Below are positions 1-9,465 of a DNA stretch of 64,000 bases, one piece after another. Positions within the stretch are counted from its first letter, which is position 1; every line of letters begins with the position of its first letter. The position numbers and the translations under genes were made by a program. Source of the stretch: Oceanobacter antarcticus. Lineage in GTDB: Bacteria; Pseudomonadota; Gammaproteobacteria; Pseudomonadales; Oceanobacteraceae. Location: positions 21,663 through 85,662 of the forward strand of contig NZ_JBBKTX010000022.1 in NCBI RefSeq assembly GCF_044962685.1, read 5' to 3'. The notes beneath the pieces were generated by a model. That model was not told the origin of the DNA, searched no databases, and was given only the letters and a program-made list of their open reading frames with translations.

Positions 1-258
1 TTCATCGTATTCGACATCAATGGAGCCAATAGACAACTCCAGACGATTGGCATAACTCCACTGATAGCCAAGACGTATTGAAGCGTTCGAATAGCTGTAG
101 TCGTACGTCGTGGAGGTTGAGCCCTGTGTGTACTCTTCTTCGCCACTGCCTGCCAACCCGGCCATCCCGGCACCAATATAAAACTGGCCTGCCATCACAG
201 ACGAAGAAGACGCCACCATCAAAGGCAGCAAGGATTTTGCAAATATTTTAGACATCAT
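1..258 (-). CDS. Putative outer-membrane beta-barrel protein, 5' part only
   Basis: The reading frame begins with two consecutive ATG codons (258 and 255) behind an AGGAG ribosome site and stays open for 86 codons to the left edge, so the C-terminus is missing. The first 23 residues form a signal peptide (MMSKIFAKSLLPLMVASSS, cleavage near VMA-GQ). The mature start GQFYIGAGMAG and the alternating segments RLGYQWSYANRLELSIGS are typical of opacity/OmpA-like eight-stranded barrels. It lies beyond the atp operon terminator and is probably a separate unit. Function is unknown; the porin-like fold is an inference from the visible N-terminus only. Confidence 0.6.
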   Translation of the reverse strand, partial: MMSKIFAKSLLPLMVASSSSVMAGQFYIGAGMAGLAGSGEEEYTQGSTSTTYDYSYSNASIRLGYQWSYANRLELSIGSIDVEYDE

Positions 259-356
259 GACGCTCTCCTGAGCTTTGGGAAAATCACACGGTGCAAACAG
301 GAAGAGGGGCTGGGAAGAAAAAGGAGGGACCCGACATCCTGTCAGTCAATAATAAA

Positions 357-380
357 AAGCCCTCGAATACTCGAGGGCTT
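357..380 (-). terminator. Rho-independent terminator of the atp operon
   Basis: A stem of about 10 bp (AAGCCCTCGA with TCGAGGGCTT, 4-base loop) is followed on the minus strand by TTTTATT. It sits 20 bases past the atpC stop, the expected end of the ATP synthase transcript. Confidence 0.85.
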
Positions 381-400
381 AAACGAAAAAAACGGGCAGC

Positions 401-829
401 TTAATGCTTGCCCAGTTTCTCGCGAATTTGCTGAATGGTACGCAGCTGGGCTGCGGCTTCAGCAAGCTGGGTCAGAGCACGAGAATAATCAAAATCTGCA
501 CCCTGATTTTCCAACGCCTGCTCAGCGTGTTTCTTGGCTTCCAGAGCAGCAGCTTCGTCTATATCGTGCGCACGAACTGCTGTATCAGCCAATACAGTCA
601 CACTGTTTGGCTGAACTTCCAGATAACCACCAGAGACGTAAACAATCTCTTCGCTACCGCCTTGTTTGACGATACGAACCGGACCTGGCTTCAGCGGGGT
701 CAGCAGCGCCGCATGGCCTGGTTCAACACCCAGATCACCCAGCAGGCCTGCAGCGACGACGCGCTCGACCAGACCGGAGAAGAGATTCTCTTCGGCACTG
801 ACAATATCGCAATGTACAGTGATCGCCAT
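401..829 (-). CDS. atpC: ATP synthase F1 subunit epsilon
   Basis: 142 residues, close to the usual 139. The N-terminal beta-sandwich (about 1-85, with LGVEPGHAALLTPLKPG and VSGGYLEVQP) and the C-terminal helical hairpin (about 90-142) match epsilon. This central-stalk subunit couples gamma rotation to the c-ring and inhibits ATP hydrolysis through its C-terminal helices. It is the last gene of the atp operon, 58 bases after atpD and just before the operon terminator. Confidence 0.97.
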   Translation of the reverse strand: MAITVHCDIVSAEENLFSGLVERVVAAGLLGDLGVEPGHAALLTPLKPGPVRIVKQGGSEEIVYVSGGYLEVQPNSVTVLADTAVRAHDIDEAAALEAKKHAEQALENQGADFDYSRALTQLAEAAAQLRTIQQIREKLGKH

Positions 830-887
830 AAGGTATTCCTCAGGTTGAGGAGGTAAAGCCGGAATAACCCGGCCTTACCAGCCCGTA

Positions 888-2282
888 TTACATGTTTTTG
901 GCTTTTTCGACGGCTTCGTCGATGGTACCAACCATGTAGAAGGCTTGCTCTGGCAGGTTGTCGTAATCACCGTTCAGGATACCCTGGAAACCACGGATGG
1001 TTTCTTTCAGTGAAACGTACTTGCCGGGCGCACCCGTGAACACTTCTGCCACGTGGAACGGCTGAGACAGGAAACGTTCGATCTTACGTGCACGAGCAAC
1101 CAGCTGCTTGTCTTCGTCGGACAGTTCGTCCATACCCAGAATCGCAATGATGTCCTTCAGCTCTTTATAACGCTGCAGTACACCCTGAACCCCACGAGCG
1201 ATGTCGTAGTGTTCATTACCGATAACCAGTGGATCCAGCTGACGTGAGGTAGAGTCCAGTGGATCGATCGCCGGGTAAATACCCTTGGATGCGATGTCAC
1301 GGCTCAGTACCACAGTGGAGTCCAGGTGGGCAAAGGTGGTTGCTGGAGATGGATCCGTCAAGTCATCCGCTGGTACGTATACCGCCTGGATAGAAGTAAT
1401 GGAGCCGTTCTTGGTGGAGGTAATACGCTCCTGCAGAACACCCATTTCTTCAGCCAGAGTCGGCTGGTAACCTACTGCGGAAGGCATACGGCCCAGCAGT
1501 GCAGATACTTCGGTTCCCGCCAGGGTATAACGATAGATGTTGTCAACAAACAACAGTACGTCTTTACCTTCGTCACGGAATTTCTCTGCCATGGTCAGAC
1601 CAGTCAGAGCCACACGCAGACGGTTGCCTGGGGGTTCGTTCATCTGGCCGTACACCATCGCTACTTTGGATTTGGCTTTGTCATCCAGGTTTACAACCCC
1701 GGATTCCGCCATTTCGTAGTAGAAATCGTTACCTTCACGAGTCCGCTCACCCACACCTGCGAATACCGACAAACCGGAGTGTGCCTTCGCAATGTTGTTG
1801 ATCAGCTCCATCATGTTGACGGTTTTACCAACACCGGCACCACCAAACAGACCGACTTTACCACCCTTGGCAAACGGACAAACAAGGTCAATTACCTTGA
1901 TACCGGTTTCCAGCAGGTCGGTGGAGTTGGCTTGCTCATCGAAGCCGGGCGCTGCACGGTGAATAGAGTAACGCTCTTTTTCACCGATCTCGCCACATTC
2001 ATCAATCGGACGGCCAAGGACGTCCATAATACGTCCCAACGTCTCGATACCGACTGGTACAGAGATGGGAGCGCCAGAGTTTGTTACCTGAAGGCCACGC
2101 TTGAGACCTTCTGTGGAGCCCATCGCAATAGTACGAACCACGCCATCACCCAGCTGTTGCTGAACTTCCAGAGTAGTTTCAGTACCATCAACGGTCAGGG
2201 CGTCGTAGACCTTGGGTACGCTGTCGCGTGGGAATTCCACGTCGATAACGGCACCGATGATCTGTACGATACGTCCGCTCAT
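888..2282 (-). CDS. atpD: ATP synthase F1 subunit beta (catalytic)
   Basis: 464 residues. Walker A GGAGVGKT is at about 147-154, and the Walker B/DELSEED-type region appears as LLFVDNIYRYTLAGTEVS and GMDELSDEDK. The segment PADDLTDPSPATTFAHLD is a strongly conserved beta-subunit signature. Beta carries the catalytic nucleotide sites of F1 and makes ATP as gamma rotates. The gene lies between atpG and atpC, and the start ATG has a purine-rich ribosome site. Nothing departs from the family. Confidence 0.98.
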   Translation of the reverse strand: MSGRIVQIIGAVIDVEFPRDSVPKVYDALTVDGTETTLEVQQQLGDGVVRTIAMGSTEGLKRGLQVTNSGAPISVPVGIETLGRIMDVLGRPIDECGEIGEKERYSIHRAAPGFDEQANSTDLLETGIKVIDLVCPFAKGGKVGLFGGAGVGKTVNMMELINNIAKAHSGLSVFAGVGERTREGNDFYYEMAESGVVNLDDKAKSKVAMVYGQMNEPPGNRLRVALTGLTMAEKFRDEGKDVLLFVDNIYRYTLAGTEVSALLGRMPSAVGYQPTLAEEMGVLQERITSTKNGSITSIQAVYVPADDLTDPSPATTFAHLDSTVVLSRDIASKGIYPAIDPLDSTSRQLDPLVIGNEHYDIARGVQGVLQRYKELKDIIAILGMDELSDEDKQLVARARKIERFLSQPFHVAEVFTGAPGKYVSLKETIRGFQGILNGDYDNLPEQAFYMVGTIDEAVEKAKNM

Positions 2283-2321
2283 ATTCGGTTCCTCTTAACC
2301 TTAAAACCTTCGTTCCCCGGC

Positions 2322-3182
2322 TTATACAGCCGCGGCGCCGCTAACGATTTCCGAAATTTCCTGGGTGATCGCTGCCTGACGAGCCTTGTTGTATAGCAGA
2401 TTCAGCTCGTTAATCATCTCACCGGCGTTATCGGTGGCACTTTTCATTGCCAGCATACGCGCGGCCTGTTCACAGGCATTATTTTCAACCACACCCTGAT
2501 ACACCTGGGACTCAACATAGCGAACCAGCAAGCCTTCAAGGATATCCTTGGCATCCGGTTCGTAGATGTAGTCCCAGTGGTATTTCAGTGAATCGTCTTC
2601 TTCCGCTTTTAGCGGCAACAATTGTTCCGCGATGGGCTGTTGCGTCATGGTGTTCACAAAGCGATTGTGCATGATGAACAGGCGATCGATCTTGCCTTCA
2701 TCAAATGCATCCAGCATCACTTTTACCGAACCGATCAGGCTGGCCAGTTCCGGCGCATCACCCAAATGGGTTTTTGCAGCCACAACGTTGCCACCAAAAT
2801 TGGCAAAGAACAGCGATGCCTTGGCACCCACAGAGCAGAAGTCTACTTCCACGCCTTGTTCTTTCCAGTTTTTCGCTTGCTGTGCAACACGCTTGAACAG
2901 GTTGTTGTTCAAACCGCCACACAGGCCACGGTCGGAGGAAACCACAATGTAACCAACGCGCTTGATGTCGCGTTCTTGCAGATAACGATGGCGGTATTCA
3001 GATGTCGCATTCGCCAGGTGACCGATAACACTACGGATTTTATCCGCAAATGGACGGCTCTGGGTCATGCGCAGCTGAGCGCGACGCATTTTACTAACAG
3101 CCACTTTTTCCATGGCTGACGTAATTTTTTGCGTGCTTTTTACGCTCGTAATCTGCTCTTTAATTTCTTTACCGACTGCCAT
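2322..3182 (-). CDS. atpG: ATP synthase F1 subunit gamma
   Basis: 286 residues from the ATG at 3182, which gives MAVGKEIKEQI. A TTG two codons upstream (3188) is in frame, but the ATG fits the family start and length (E. coli 287). The N-terminal helix (QKITSAMEKVAVSKMRRAQ), SSDRGLCGGLN and the C-terminal helix ending ITQEISEIVSGAAAV form the rotating coiled-coil shaft. It lies between atpA and atpD in the standard order. Confidence 0.97.
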   Translation of the reverse strand: MAVGKEIKEQITSVKSTQKITSAMEKVAVSKMRRAQLRMTQSRPFADKIRSVIGHLANATSEYRHRYLQERDIKRVGYIVVSSDRGLCGGLNNNLFKRVAQQAKNWKEQGVEVDFCSVGAKASLFFANFGGNVVAAKTHLGDAPELASLIGSVKVMLDAFDEGKIDRLFIMHNRFVNTMTQQPIAEQLLPLKAEEDDSLKYHWDYIYEPDAKDILEGLLVRYVESQVYQGVVENNACEQAARMLAMKSATDNAGEMINELNLLYNKARQAAITQEISEIVSGAAAV

Positions 3183-3248
3183 AATCAAGCTGCCTTACGT
3201 TGCGTGAATCCACGCTGGCACGGGATTAGCTCCGTGCCAGCCCCGGAC

Positions 3249-4787
3249 TTACCAGGTCTGAGAGCTCTTGAAAGATTCAATACACTCTTTCAGACCGGCT
3301 GCGATCTCGTCGTTAAAGTCGCCTTTCACGTTGATTTTCGCCATCAGTTCAGCAAACTCACTGTTGGCAAAGCTCAGCAGGCCAGCTTCGAATGGACGGA
3401 TTTTCGCCACTTCTACGTCGTTCAGGAAGCCTTCATTGGCGGCATAAATCACCAGACCCATTTCCGCAGTCGACATCGGTGCGTACTGGCCTTGCTTCAT
3501 CAGCTCGGTCACTGCGCGGCCATGTTCCAGCTGCTTGCGGGTCGCTTCATCCAGATCAGAAGCGAACTGGGCAAACGCTGCCAGTTCACGGTACTGAGCC
3601 AGCGCCAGACGAATACCACCGCCCAGCTTCTTGATGATTTTGGTCTGTGCTGCACCACCGACACGGGAAACCGAAATACCGGCGTTCATCGCTGGACGTA
3701 TGCCAGAGTTGAACAGGTTGGTTTCCAGGAAGATCTGACCATCGGTGATCGAGATCACGTTGGTTGGTACAAACGCCGAGACGTCACCGCCCTGGGTTTC
3801 AATGATCGGCAGGGCCGTCAGCGAACCAGTCTTGCCTTCAACACCGCTTACGTTTTTGACGTAATCAGGGTTCACCCGACAAGCACGTTCCAGCAAACGG
3901 GAGTGCAAATAGAAAACGTCACCAGGGTAAGCTTCACGACCAGGAGGACGCTTCAGCAACAATGAGATCTGACGGTAAGCCCAGGCTTGTTTGGTCAGGT
4001 CATCGTATACAATCAGGGCGTCTTCACCGCGATCGAGGAAGTATTCACCCATCGCACAACCGGCATATGGTGCCAGAAACTGCATCGCTGCAGGATCGGC
4101 GGCACCAGCGGCAACAATGATGGTGTGTTCCATGGCGCCGTGCTCTTCCAGTTTACGAACCACGTTCGCAATGGAAGACTGCTTCTGGCCAATCGCCACG
4201 TAGACACACTTAATACCAGTGCCTTTCTGGTTAATGATGGCATCAATCGCCATCGCCGACTTGCCGGTCTGACGGTCACCAATGATCAGCTCACGCTGGC
4301 CACGACCGACAGGAACCATGGAGTCAACCGCCTTGTAACCGGTTGGCAACGGCTGATCTACACCCTGACGAGCAATTACGCCAGGTGCAACGCGTTCAAC
4401 AGGTGCCGATGTGCTGGTCTCAATCGGACCCTTGCCGTCAATCGGGCGACCCAGAGTGTCCACAACACGACCCAGCAGGGCTTCGCCGGTTGGAACTTCC
4501 AGGATACGACCGGTACATTTCGCTTTCTGGCCTTCGGCCAGCGATTTGTATTCGCCCAGAATAACCGCGCCTACAGAGTCGCGTTCCAGGTTCATGGCCA
4601 GGCCGTAGACACCGCCGTCAAATTCAATCATCTCACCGTACATTACGTCGGCAAGACCATGGATACGAACGATACCGTCGGATACGGATACAACGGTGCC
4701 CTCGTTCTGGGCTTGTGAAGTCACATCGAGACTTTCGATGCGTTTTTTGATGACTTCACTGATCTCGGATGGATTCAGTTGCTGCAT
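3249..4787 (-). CDS. atpA: ATP synthase F1 subunit alpha
   Basis: 512 residues. The Walker A variant GDRQTGKS is at about 170-177, followed by the alpha signature PGREAYPGDVFYLHSRLLERA and SVSRVGGAAQ. Alpha alternates with beta in the F1 hexamer and binds non-exchanging nucleotide. The N-terminus MQQLNPSEISEVIKKRI is the delta-binding helix. The gene is 15 bases after atpH. Length and motifs are normal. Confidence 0.98.
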   Translation of the reverse strand: MQQLNPSEISEVIKKRIESLDVTSQAQNEGTVVSVSDGIVRIHGLADVMYGEMIEFDGGVYGLAMNLERDSVGAVILGEYKSLAEGQKAKCTGRILEVPTGEALLGRVVDTLGRPIDGKGPIETSTSAPVERVAPGVIARQGVDQPLPTGYKAVDSMVPVGRGQRELIIGDRQTGKSAMAIDAIINQKGTGIKCVYVAIGQKQSSIANVVRKLEEHGAMEHTIIVAAGAADPAAMQFLAPYAGCAMGEYFLDRGEDALIVYDDLTKQAWAYRQISLLLKRPPGREAYPGDVFYLHSRLLERACRVNPDYVKNVSGVEGKTGSLTALPIIETQGGDVSAFVPTNVISITDGQIFLETNLFNSGIRPAMNAGISVSRVGGAAQTKIIKKLGGGIRLALAQYRELAAFAQFASDLDEATRKQLEHGRAVTELMKQGQYAPMSTAEMGLVIYAANEGFLNDVEVAKIRPFEAGLLSFANSEFAELMAKINVKGDFNDEIAAGLKECIESFKSSQTW

Positions 4788-4802
4788 GCATCGTCCCTCA
4801 AA

Positions 4803-5339
4803 CTAGGATTTCATCGCTTCGGCCAACTTTGACAGCTTGCCTGTGAGTGAGCCGTCAATAACCAGGTCGCCTGCACGAATAATAGCGCCGCCGATGAGTG
4901 ACTCATCGACTTCGCTGGTCATTCGGACATCGCGTTGCAGTTTGGCTTTAAGCGCCTGAGCGAGCTTGTTTGACTGAGTTTCGGTCAGTGCGTACGCAGA
5001 GGTCACTACGACATCTACTGCGTTTTGCAGCTGGGCCTTCAGCTCTTCATAAAGAGCTGTAATTTCAGTCAACAGCGTCAGGCGCTTGTTTTCTGCCAGT
5101 ACGTGCACCAGGTTTTTGGCTGCGTCATTAAGCTTTTCGCCACATACGTCAATCAAGGCTTGTGCCTGCTGCGCCGCAGTCAGAGAAGGATGTACCAGCA
5201 GCTTCGCCATCTCGGCGTCAGATGCATAAGTGGACAGCAGGGCCAGATCGTCTGACCATGCATCCAGGGACTTCTTCTCTTCTGCTTCAGCAAACACGGC
5301 CTTGGCGTATGGCCGAGCGAGAGTGGTTAATTCAGCCAT
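4803..5339 (-). CDS. atpH: ATP synthase F1 subunit delta
   Basis: 178 residues. The N-terminal helical domain starts MAELTTLARPYAKAVF, the conserved delta motif. The C-terminal motif RVTSEVDESLIGGAIIRAGD-type is present as MTSEVDESLIGGAI and DLVIDGSL. Delta joins the F1 head to the b-subunit stator. It lies between atpF (11-base gap) and atpA (15-base gap), consistent with one operon. Confidence 0.97.
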   Translation of the reverse strand: MAELTTLARPYAKAVFAEAEEKKSLDAWSDDLALLSTYASDAEMAKLLVHPSLTAAQQAQALIDVCGEKLNDAAKNLVHVLAENKRLTLLTEITALYEELKAQLQNAVDVVVTSAYALTETQSNKLAQALKAKLQRDVRMTSEVDESLIGGAIIRAGDLVIDGSLTGKLSKLAEAMKS

Positions 5340-5350
5340 GGCAACCTCGC

Positions 5351-5821
5351 TTAGAGTTCTTCAGTCAGTTGATTAAGCAGATCAGCGTGAGCTGATGCAT
5401 CGACTGACTTGCCCAGGATCTTGGTAGCGCCGGCAACCGCCAGCTCAGATACCTGTTTGCGCAGAACTTCTTTCGCGCGGTTAACCTCTTGCTCAACTTC
5501 TGCTTGAGCAGCAGCTACCAGGCGGTCACCTTCAGCGCGAGCGGTTTCTTTCGCTTCGTCGATGATTTGGTTGGCACGCTTGTTAGCCTGTTCGATGATT
5601 TCGGCAGCTTTTTCTTTGCTTTCACGCAGCTGGGAAACGGCTTTTTCCTGAGCCAGTTCCAAGTCGCGCTCGGCACGGTTTGCTGCGTCCAGACCATCGG
5701 CAATTTTCTTTTCACGCTCTTGCATGGCACCCAGCAGGTGGGGCCATACGAATTTCATGCAAAACCACACGAAAATCGCGAATGTGATGATCTGGCCGAT
5801 AAGTGTCGCGTTAATGTTCAC
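5351..5821 (-). CDS. atpF: ATP synthase Fo subunit b
   Basis: 156 residues, the usual b length. One N-terminal membrane helix (about 5-26, NATLIGQIITFAIFVWFCMK) is followed by a long charged coiled coil rich in Ala, Glu and Lys. It forms the peripheral stalk dimer that holds F1 against rotation. It is the only b-type gene in the window, so a homodimeric stator is expected. Confidence 0.97.
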   Translation of the reverse strand: MNINATLIGQIITFAIFVWFCMKFVWPHLLGAMQEREKKIADGLDAANRAERDLELAQEKAVSQLRESKEKAAEIIEQANKRANQIIDEAKETARAEGDRLVAAAQAEVEQEVNRAKEVLRKQVSELAVAGATKILGKSVDASAHADLLNQLTEEL

Positions 5822-5875
5822 GCCAGACTCCTCATGTTCGTTGGTTAAGGAAGTTCGTTAAAAAAGGAACGACCC

Positions 5876-6103
5876 TTAGGCAGCGAACATCAGGTACAGA
5901 CCCAGACCAACACCGATCATTGGTACGGCGTCAAGCAGACCAGCGATCAGGAACATCTTGCCCTGCAGCATTGGACCCAGCTCAGGCTGACGCGCAGTAC
6001 CTTCCAGCAGACGACCACCCAGCAGACCAAAACCGATAGCTGTACCCAGCGCACCCAGACCGATCATCAGAGCTGCAGCCAGGAATACCAGACCTTGTTC
6101 CAT
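5876..6103 (-). CDS. atpE: ATP synthase Fo subunit c
   Basis: 75 residues from the ATG at 6103. A TTG at 6115 is in frame, but it overlaps the GGAG that serves the ATG 7 bases downstream, so the shorter protein MEQGLVFLAAAL is preferred. There are two membrane helices with a polar loop (ARQPEL). The ion carrier Asp58 lies in GLLDAVPM of helix 2, and the Gly-rich helix 1 has LGALGTAIGFGLLGG. The Gln/Ser set of sodium-coupled c subunits is absent, so a proton-coupled ring is inferred. Confidence 0.96.
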   Translation of the reverse strand: MEQGLVFLAAALMIGLGALGTAIGFGLLGGRLLEGTARQPELGPMLQGKMFLIAGLLDAVPMIGVGLGLYLMFAA

Positions 6104-6153
6104 AGTTTTCTCCAAATAGTAGTTAAGTTAGTTAGTAAGTTAATGGTTAAAAA

Positions 6154-7065
6154 TTAATGATCTTCGTGGGCCATGCTCAGATACACGATGGTCAACATCA
6201 TGAAAATGAAGGCTTGCAGAGTGATCACCAGAATGTGGAAAACAGCCCATGCCCACTGCAGTACACCGCCCAGCAGGAACAACGCTCCGCCAGCAGTGAA
6301 CATCAGGGCAATCAGGATAAAAATCATTTCGCCAGCATACATGTTACCGAACAGCCGCAGCGCCAGAGAGATTGGCTTGGCCAGCAGGGCAACCGATTCC
6401 AGAAACAAGTTGACAGGGATAAAGACGGCTTGCAGTACCGGATTTTTGACCTTGAATGGCTGCAGGCACAGTTCACCGGCAAAGCCGCTGATGCCCTTGA
6501 CTTTGATAGAGTAAAAAATCATCAGACTGAAGACAGTCAACGCCATACCCATGGTGATATTGACGTCGGTGGAGGGAACCACTTTCATGTAGTGCAGACC
6601 AAACAGGCCGAAGATAGAAGGCAAAACGTCAACCGGGATAAGATCCATGAAGTTCATCATGAATACCCAGCAGAAAATAGTCAGCGAGAGCGGTGCTACC
6701 AGCGGATTGCGGCCGTGAAACGACTCTTTCACGGTGCCATCGATAAATTCCACGATCATTTCGACAAAGTTCTGCATACCGGTCGGAACCGCTGTCGTGG
6801 CACGTTTTGCGCCGCGCCAGAACAGGAACATGATCAGGGCGCCAAGGCCGATAGACCAGCCCAGGGAATCGACGTGCACGGCAGAGAAGCCCATATCGGC
6901 GGCTTCTTCCTTGCTGTGAGCCATGGTCCAGGTGTCATGAGACAGTTCGTGCTCATGTGCCTGGCCCTGTTCGTCGACTTCGTGGCGAACGTAGCCCGCT
7001 GGCAGTTTGCCATAGGTAAGATTGGTCAGGTGGTGCGAGATATACTCTTGGGAGTTTCCAGCCAT
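6154..7065 (-). CDS. atpB: ATP synthase Fo subunit a
   Basis: 303 residues with several membrane helices. The essential arginine is at about 237, in SLALRLFGNMYAGE. The N-terminal part (about 1-65) is longer than in E. coli and rich in His and Glu (EQGQAHEHELSHDTW). With the c-ring it forms the proton half-channels. It sits 22 bases after atpI and before atpE, in the standard order. Confidence 0.97.
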   Translation of the reverse strand: MAGNSQEYISHHLTNLTYGKLPAGYVRHEVDEQGQAHEHELSHDTWTMAHSKEEAADMGFSAVHVDSLGWSIGLGALIMFLFWRGAKRATTAVPTGMQNFVEMIVEFIDGTVKESFHGRNPLVAPLSLTIFCWVFMMNFMDLIPVDVLPSIFGLFGLHYMKVVPSTDVNITMGMALTVFSLMIFYSIKVKGISGFAGELCLQPFKVKNPVLQAVFIPVNLFLESVALLAKPISLALRLFGNMYAGEMIFILIALMFTAGGALFLLGGVLQWAWAVFHILVITLQAFIFMMLTIVYLSMAHEDH

Positions 7066-7086
7066 CGTTCACTCTCAGTCCATAGT

Positions 7087-7455
7087 TTATAAATTGGCGA
7101 CTTTTGCTGAGGCCAGATGCCCCAGCTGCACTGTTATAAATCCTGCAAACAGTGCCAGTACATTCAGATGCTCAACCCGCTGGAAGATGACCATAAAACA
7201 CAGCGCAGTCAGCAAAAATTTCCAGGATTCTCCCTGGTAGAACGATTGCACGATCCTGGTAGCAGATCGGGCCCCGGTATAGCGGAACGCGCGCCAGACA
7301 AAGTAGGCGTTGGGCAGGGCGCAGGTTAACCCTCCCAATAACGCCGACATGGCGGCTACATCGCTGTGTAACCAGGCAAGCAGAGCAGAAATCAGCGCCA
7401 GGATCAGTTGCAAGATGACGATCCGGTACGCAGGCGGACGCGGTACAGTAGACAA
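7087..7455 (-). CDS. atpI: ATP synthase subunit I
   Basis: 122 residues with four hydrophobic segments, the AtpI layout. Its position as first gene of the atp operon supports the call. AtpI is a small membrane protein linked to c-ring assembly and is not needed for catalysis. The start is a TTG at 7455 behind a GAGG; no ATG in frame gives a better fit. Sequence is poorly conserved in this family, so position carries much of the weight. Confidence 0.85.
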   Translation of the reverse strand: MSTVPRPPAYRIVILQLILALISALLAWLHSDVAAMSALLGGLTCALPNAYFVWRAFRYTGARSATRIVQSFYQGESWKFLLTALCFMVIFQRVEHLNVLALFAGFITVQLGHLASAKVANL

Positions 7456-7732
7456 CCTGACCTCATTACTTATTGGATTTCTGCTTTGGCCAGTGCAAAA
7501 GCGCGGTGATTATATGGGCAAGGTACCCGGCCTTCAACCAGTTAGCGGATCTATCTGTAATAAATTGGTCGTAGTGCTTTAGGTGCCCTTCGCACCCTTG
7601 ATCCCGGTCAATGGGCGCGATTTTTGTCAATAACAAGGCTGACACCCCCTTGCCTTCTCACTCAGCACCCATTGGCTACCAGCAGCCCGGTGTGCTCCGG
7701 TGGCAGAAGACACAGCGGAATCGTCAGGCAGA

Positions 7733-8635
7733 TTACTGAAGGTGGCTCAATATGCCGTCGAGTTCATCCAGGCTGGTGTAGTTGATTACCAGTTTTCCCT
7801 TGCCCCTGGCGTTATGACGGATCGAGACACTGGCACCGAGGCGCTCACCCAGCATGCGTTCCAGTCGCTCGACGTCCGGATCCGGCACGGCTGCTGGTGC
7901 TACGGCTTCAGGTTGTTTTTGTTCATGGCTACGCACCAGCGCTTCGGTTTGCCGTACAGTCAGGCCCTTGGCCACGACCTGATCGGCCGCCAGGCTTTGT
8001 GCCTGACCGCTCAATCCCAATAACGCTCTGGCATGCCCCATTTCCAGGTCGCCATTCTCCAACAGGGTTTTGACATCGGTATTCAGGTTCATCAACCGTA
8101 ACAAATTGGCCACCGTGGTGCGGTTTTTGCCGACCGCCTGTGCCACTTCCTGCTGGGTGAGTTCAAACTCTTGCTGCAGCCGGTGTAACGCAATCGCCTC
8201 TTCCATCGGGTTGAGGTTTTCACGCTGGATATTCTCGATCAGGGCCATGGCGATGGCCGCATCATCAGGCACATTGCGAATCAGCGCCGGGATCTGCTCC
8301 AACCCTGCCATACGGCTTGCTCGCCAGCGACGCTCACCGGCAATGATTTCGTAGCGATCCTCCGAACCGGCCAGCAAACGCACCATAATCGGCTGCATCA
8401 GGCCCTGGGCACGGATCGAATCTGCCAGTTCTTCCAGCGCTTCCGGCTGAATATCACGCCGGGGCTGATACTGGCCCGGCTGGATCACATCCAGCGACAG
8501 ATGGATCAGGTCGCCATCTGCCTGCTCCGATGGGAGATCGGCGGTGGTTGGGGCCGAGTCGTCGTCCTGGCCAGCGTGTGACGCTGCCAATAGCGCATCG
8601 AGGCCGCGCCCCAGGCCACGTTTACGTTTTGTCAT
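7733..8635 (-). CDS. parB: Chromosome-partitioning protein ParB
   Basis: 300 residues. The basic N-terminus MTKRKRGLGRGLDALLA is typical of chromosomal ParB. The N-terminal CTP-binding domain holds IIAGERRWRASRMAG, followed by the parS-reading helix-turn-helix TQQEVAQAVGKNRTTVANLLRL and a C-terminal dimerisation domain. ParB loads at parS as a CTP-dependent clamp and spreads. It is 38 bases after parA. Candidate parS sites lie 15-20 kb away in recF, gyrB and downstream of fabV. Confidence 0.97.
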   Translation of the reverse strand: MTKRKRGLGRGLDALLAASHAGQDDDSAPTTADLPSEQADGDLIHLSLDVIQPGQYQPRRDIQPEALEELADSIRAQGLMQPIMVRLLAGSEDRYEIIAGERRWRASRMAGLEQIPALIRNVPDDAAIAMALIENIQRENLNPMEEAIALHRLQQEFELTQQEVAQAVGKNRTTVANLLRLMNLNTDVKTLLENGDLEMGHARALLGLSGQAQSLAADQVVAKGLTVRQTEALVRSHEQKQPEAVAPAAVPDPDVERLERMLGERLGASVSIRHNARGKGKLVINYTSLDELDGILSHLQ

Positions 8636-8673
8636 ACCTTGATTCCGATCATGTCCGTTTCGAACATCTCTAT

Positions 8674-9444
8674 TCAGGCCGTTACCACCCGGTGACGGCG
8701 ATTCATTTCTCCGGCCAGCGCCAGATAAGCCATGGCACCACGCGAATTCCGGTCATACAGCAATGCTGGTATACCGTAGCTTGGTGCCTCGGCCAGACGC
8801 ACATTGCGAGGAATGACTGTATCGTAAACCCGCGTGCCAAAGTGACTCACCAGCTGCGCTGATACATCTTCTGTCAGGCTATTACGCGGGTCATACATGG
8901 TGCGCAGCAGACCTTCAATATGGAGCTGTGGATTGTAGGCATCCTTGATCGAGTCGATGGTTTCCATCAAGGCACTGAGGCCTTCAAGAGCATAGTATTC
9001 GCACTGCATCGGAATCAGCACCGCATCGGCAGCCACCATCGCATTCACCGTCAACATGCTGAGCGATGGCGGACAATCGATCAGTATATAGTCGTAACGC
9101 CCTTGTACACTCGCCAGCGCCTTGCGTAACCGCTGCTCGCGTCCGATCACATTGATCAGCTCCACTTCTGCAGCCGTCAGGTCGCCGTTGGAAGGAATCA
9201 GGTCATAACCCGCTTCGCCAGCTGGTACAATGGCCTCTTCTACCGCGCAACGCTGCACCAATACCTCGTAGAGGGAGTTTTCCAGTGCATATTTGTCGAC
9301 ACCACTGCCCATGGTAGCATTACCCTGAGGGTCAAGATCGATCAGCATCACGCGGCGCTTGGTCGCCGCCAGTGAGGCAGCCAGATTCACTGCCGTCGTC
9401 GTCTTGCCTACGCCGCCTTTCTGATTGGTAATCGCCAGAATCAT
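8674..9444 (-). CDS. parA: Chromosome-partitioning ATPase ParA (Soj)
   Basis: 256 residues. The deviant Walker A KGGVGKTT is at 9-16, and Walker B appears as YDYILIDCPPSL. There is no N-terminal helix-turn-helix, so this is the small chromosomal ParA/Soj type, not a plasmid type with its own repressor domain. With ParB it moves the origin region. It follows rsmG by 21 bases in the widespread rsmG-parA-parB order. Confidence 0.97.
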   Translation of the reverse strand: MILAITNQKGGVGKTTTAVNLAASLAATKRRVMLIDLDPQGNATMGSGVDKYALENSLYEVLVQRCAVEEAIVPAGEAGYDLIPSNGDLTAAEVELINVIGREQRLRKALASVQGRYDYILIDCPPSLSMLTVNAMVAADAVLIPMQCEYYALEGLSALMETIDSIKDAYNPQLHIEGLLRTMYDPRNSLTEDVSAQLVSHFGTRVYDTVIPRNVRLAEAPSYGIPALLYDRNSRGAMAYLALAGEMNRRHRVVTA

Positions 9445-9465
9445 CGTCTTCGCTCTACAGGGATA

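Noticed and set aside
1045..1060. parS-like sequence TCTGCCACGTGGAACG in atpD
   Set aside because: It has three mismatches to consensus, including two in the left arm, and encodes the conserved beta-subunit stretch FHVAE, so coding constraint explains it.
6103..6115. TTG start for atpE giving a 79-residue protein
   Set aside because: The TTG overlaps the GGAG that serves the ATG at 6103, and the shorter N-terminus fits the c-subunit helix.
7456..7732. Promoter with TTGACA near 7635 for the atp operon
   Set aside because: The -35-like hexamer is exact, but no -10 hexamer at 16-18 bases follows on the minus strand, so no promoter is claimed.
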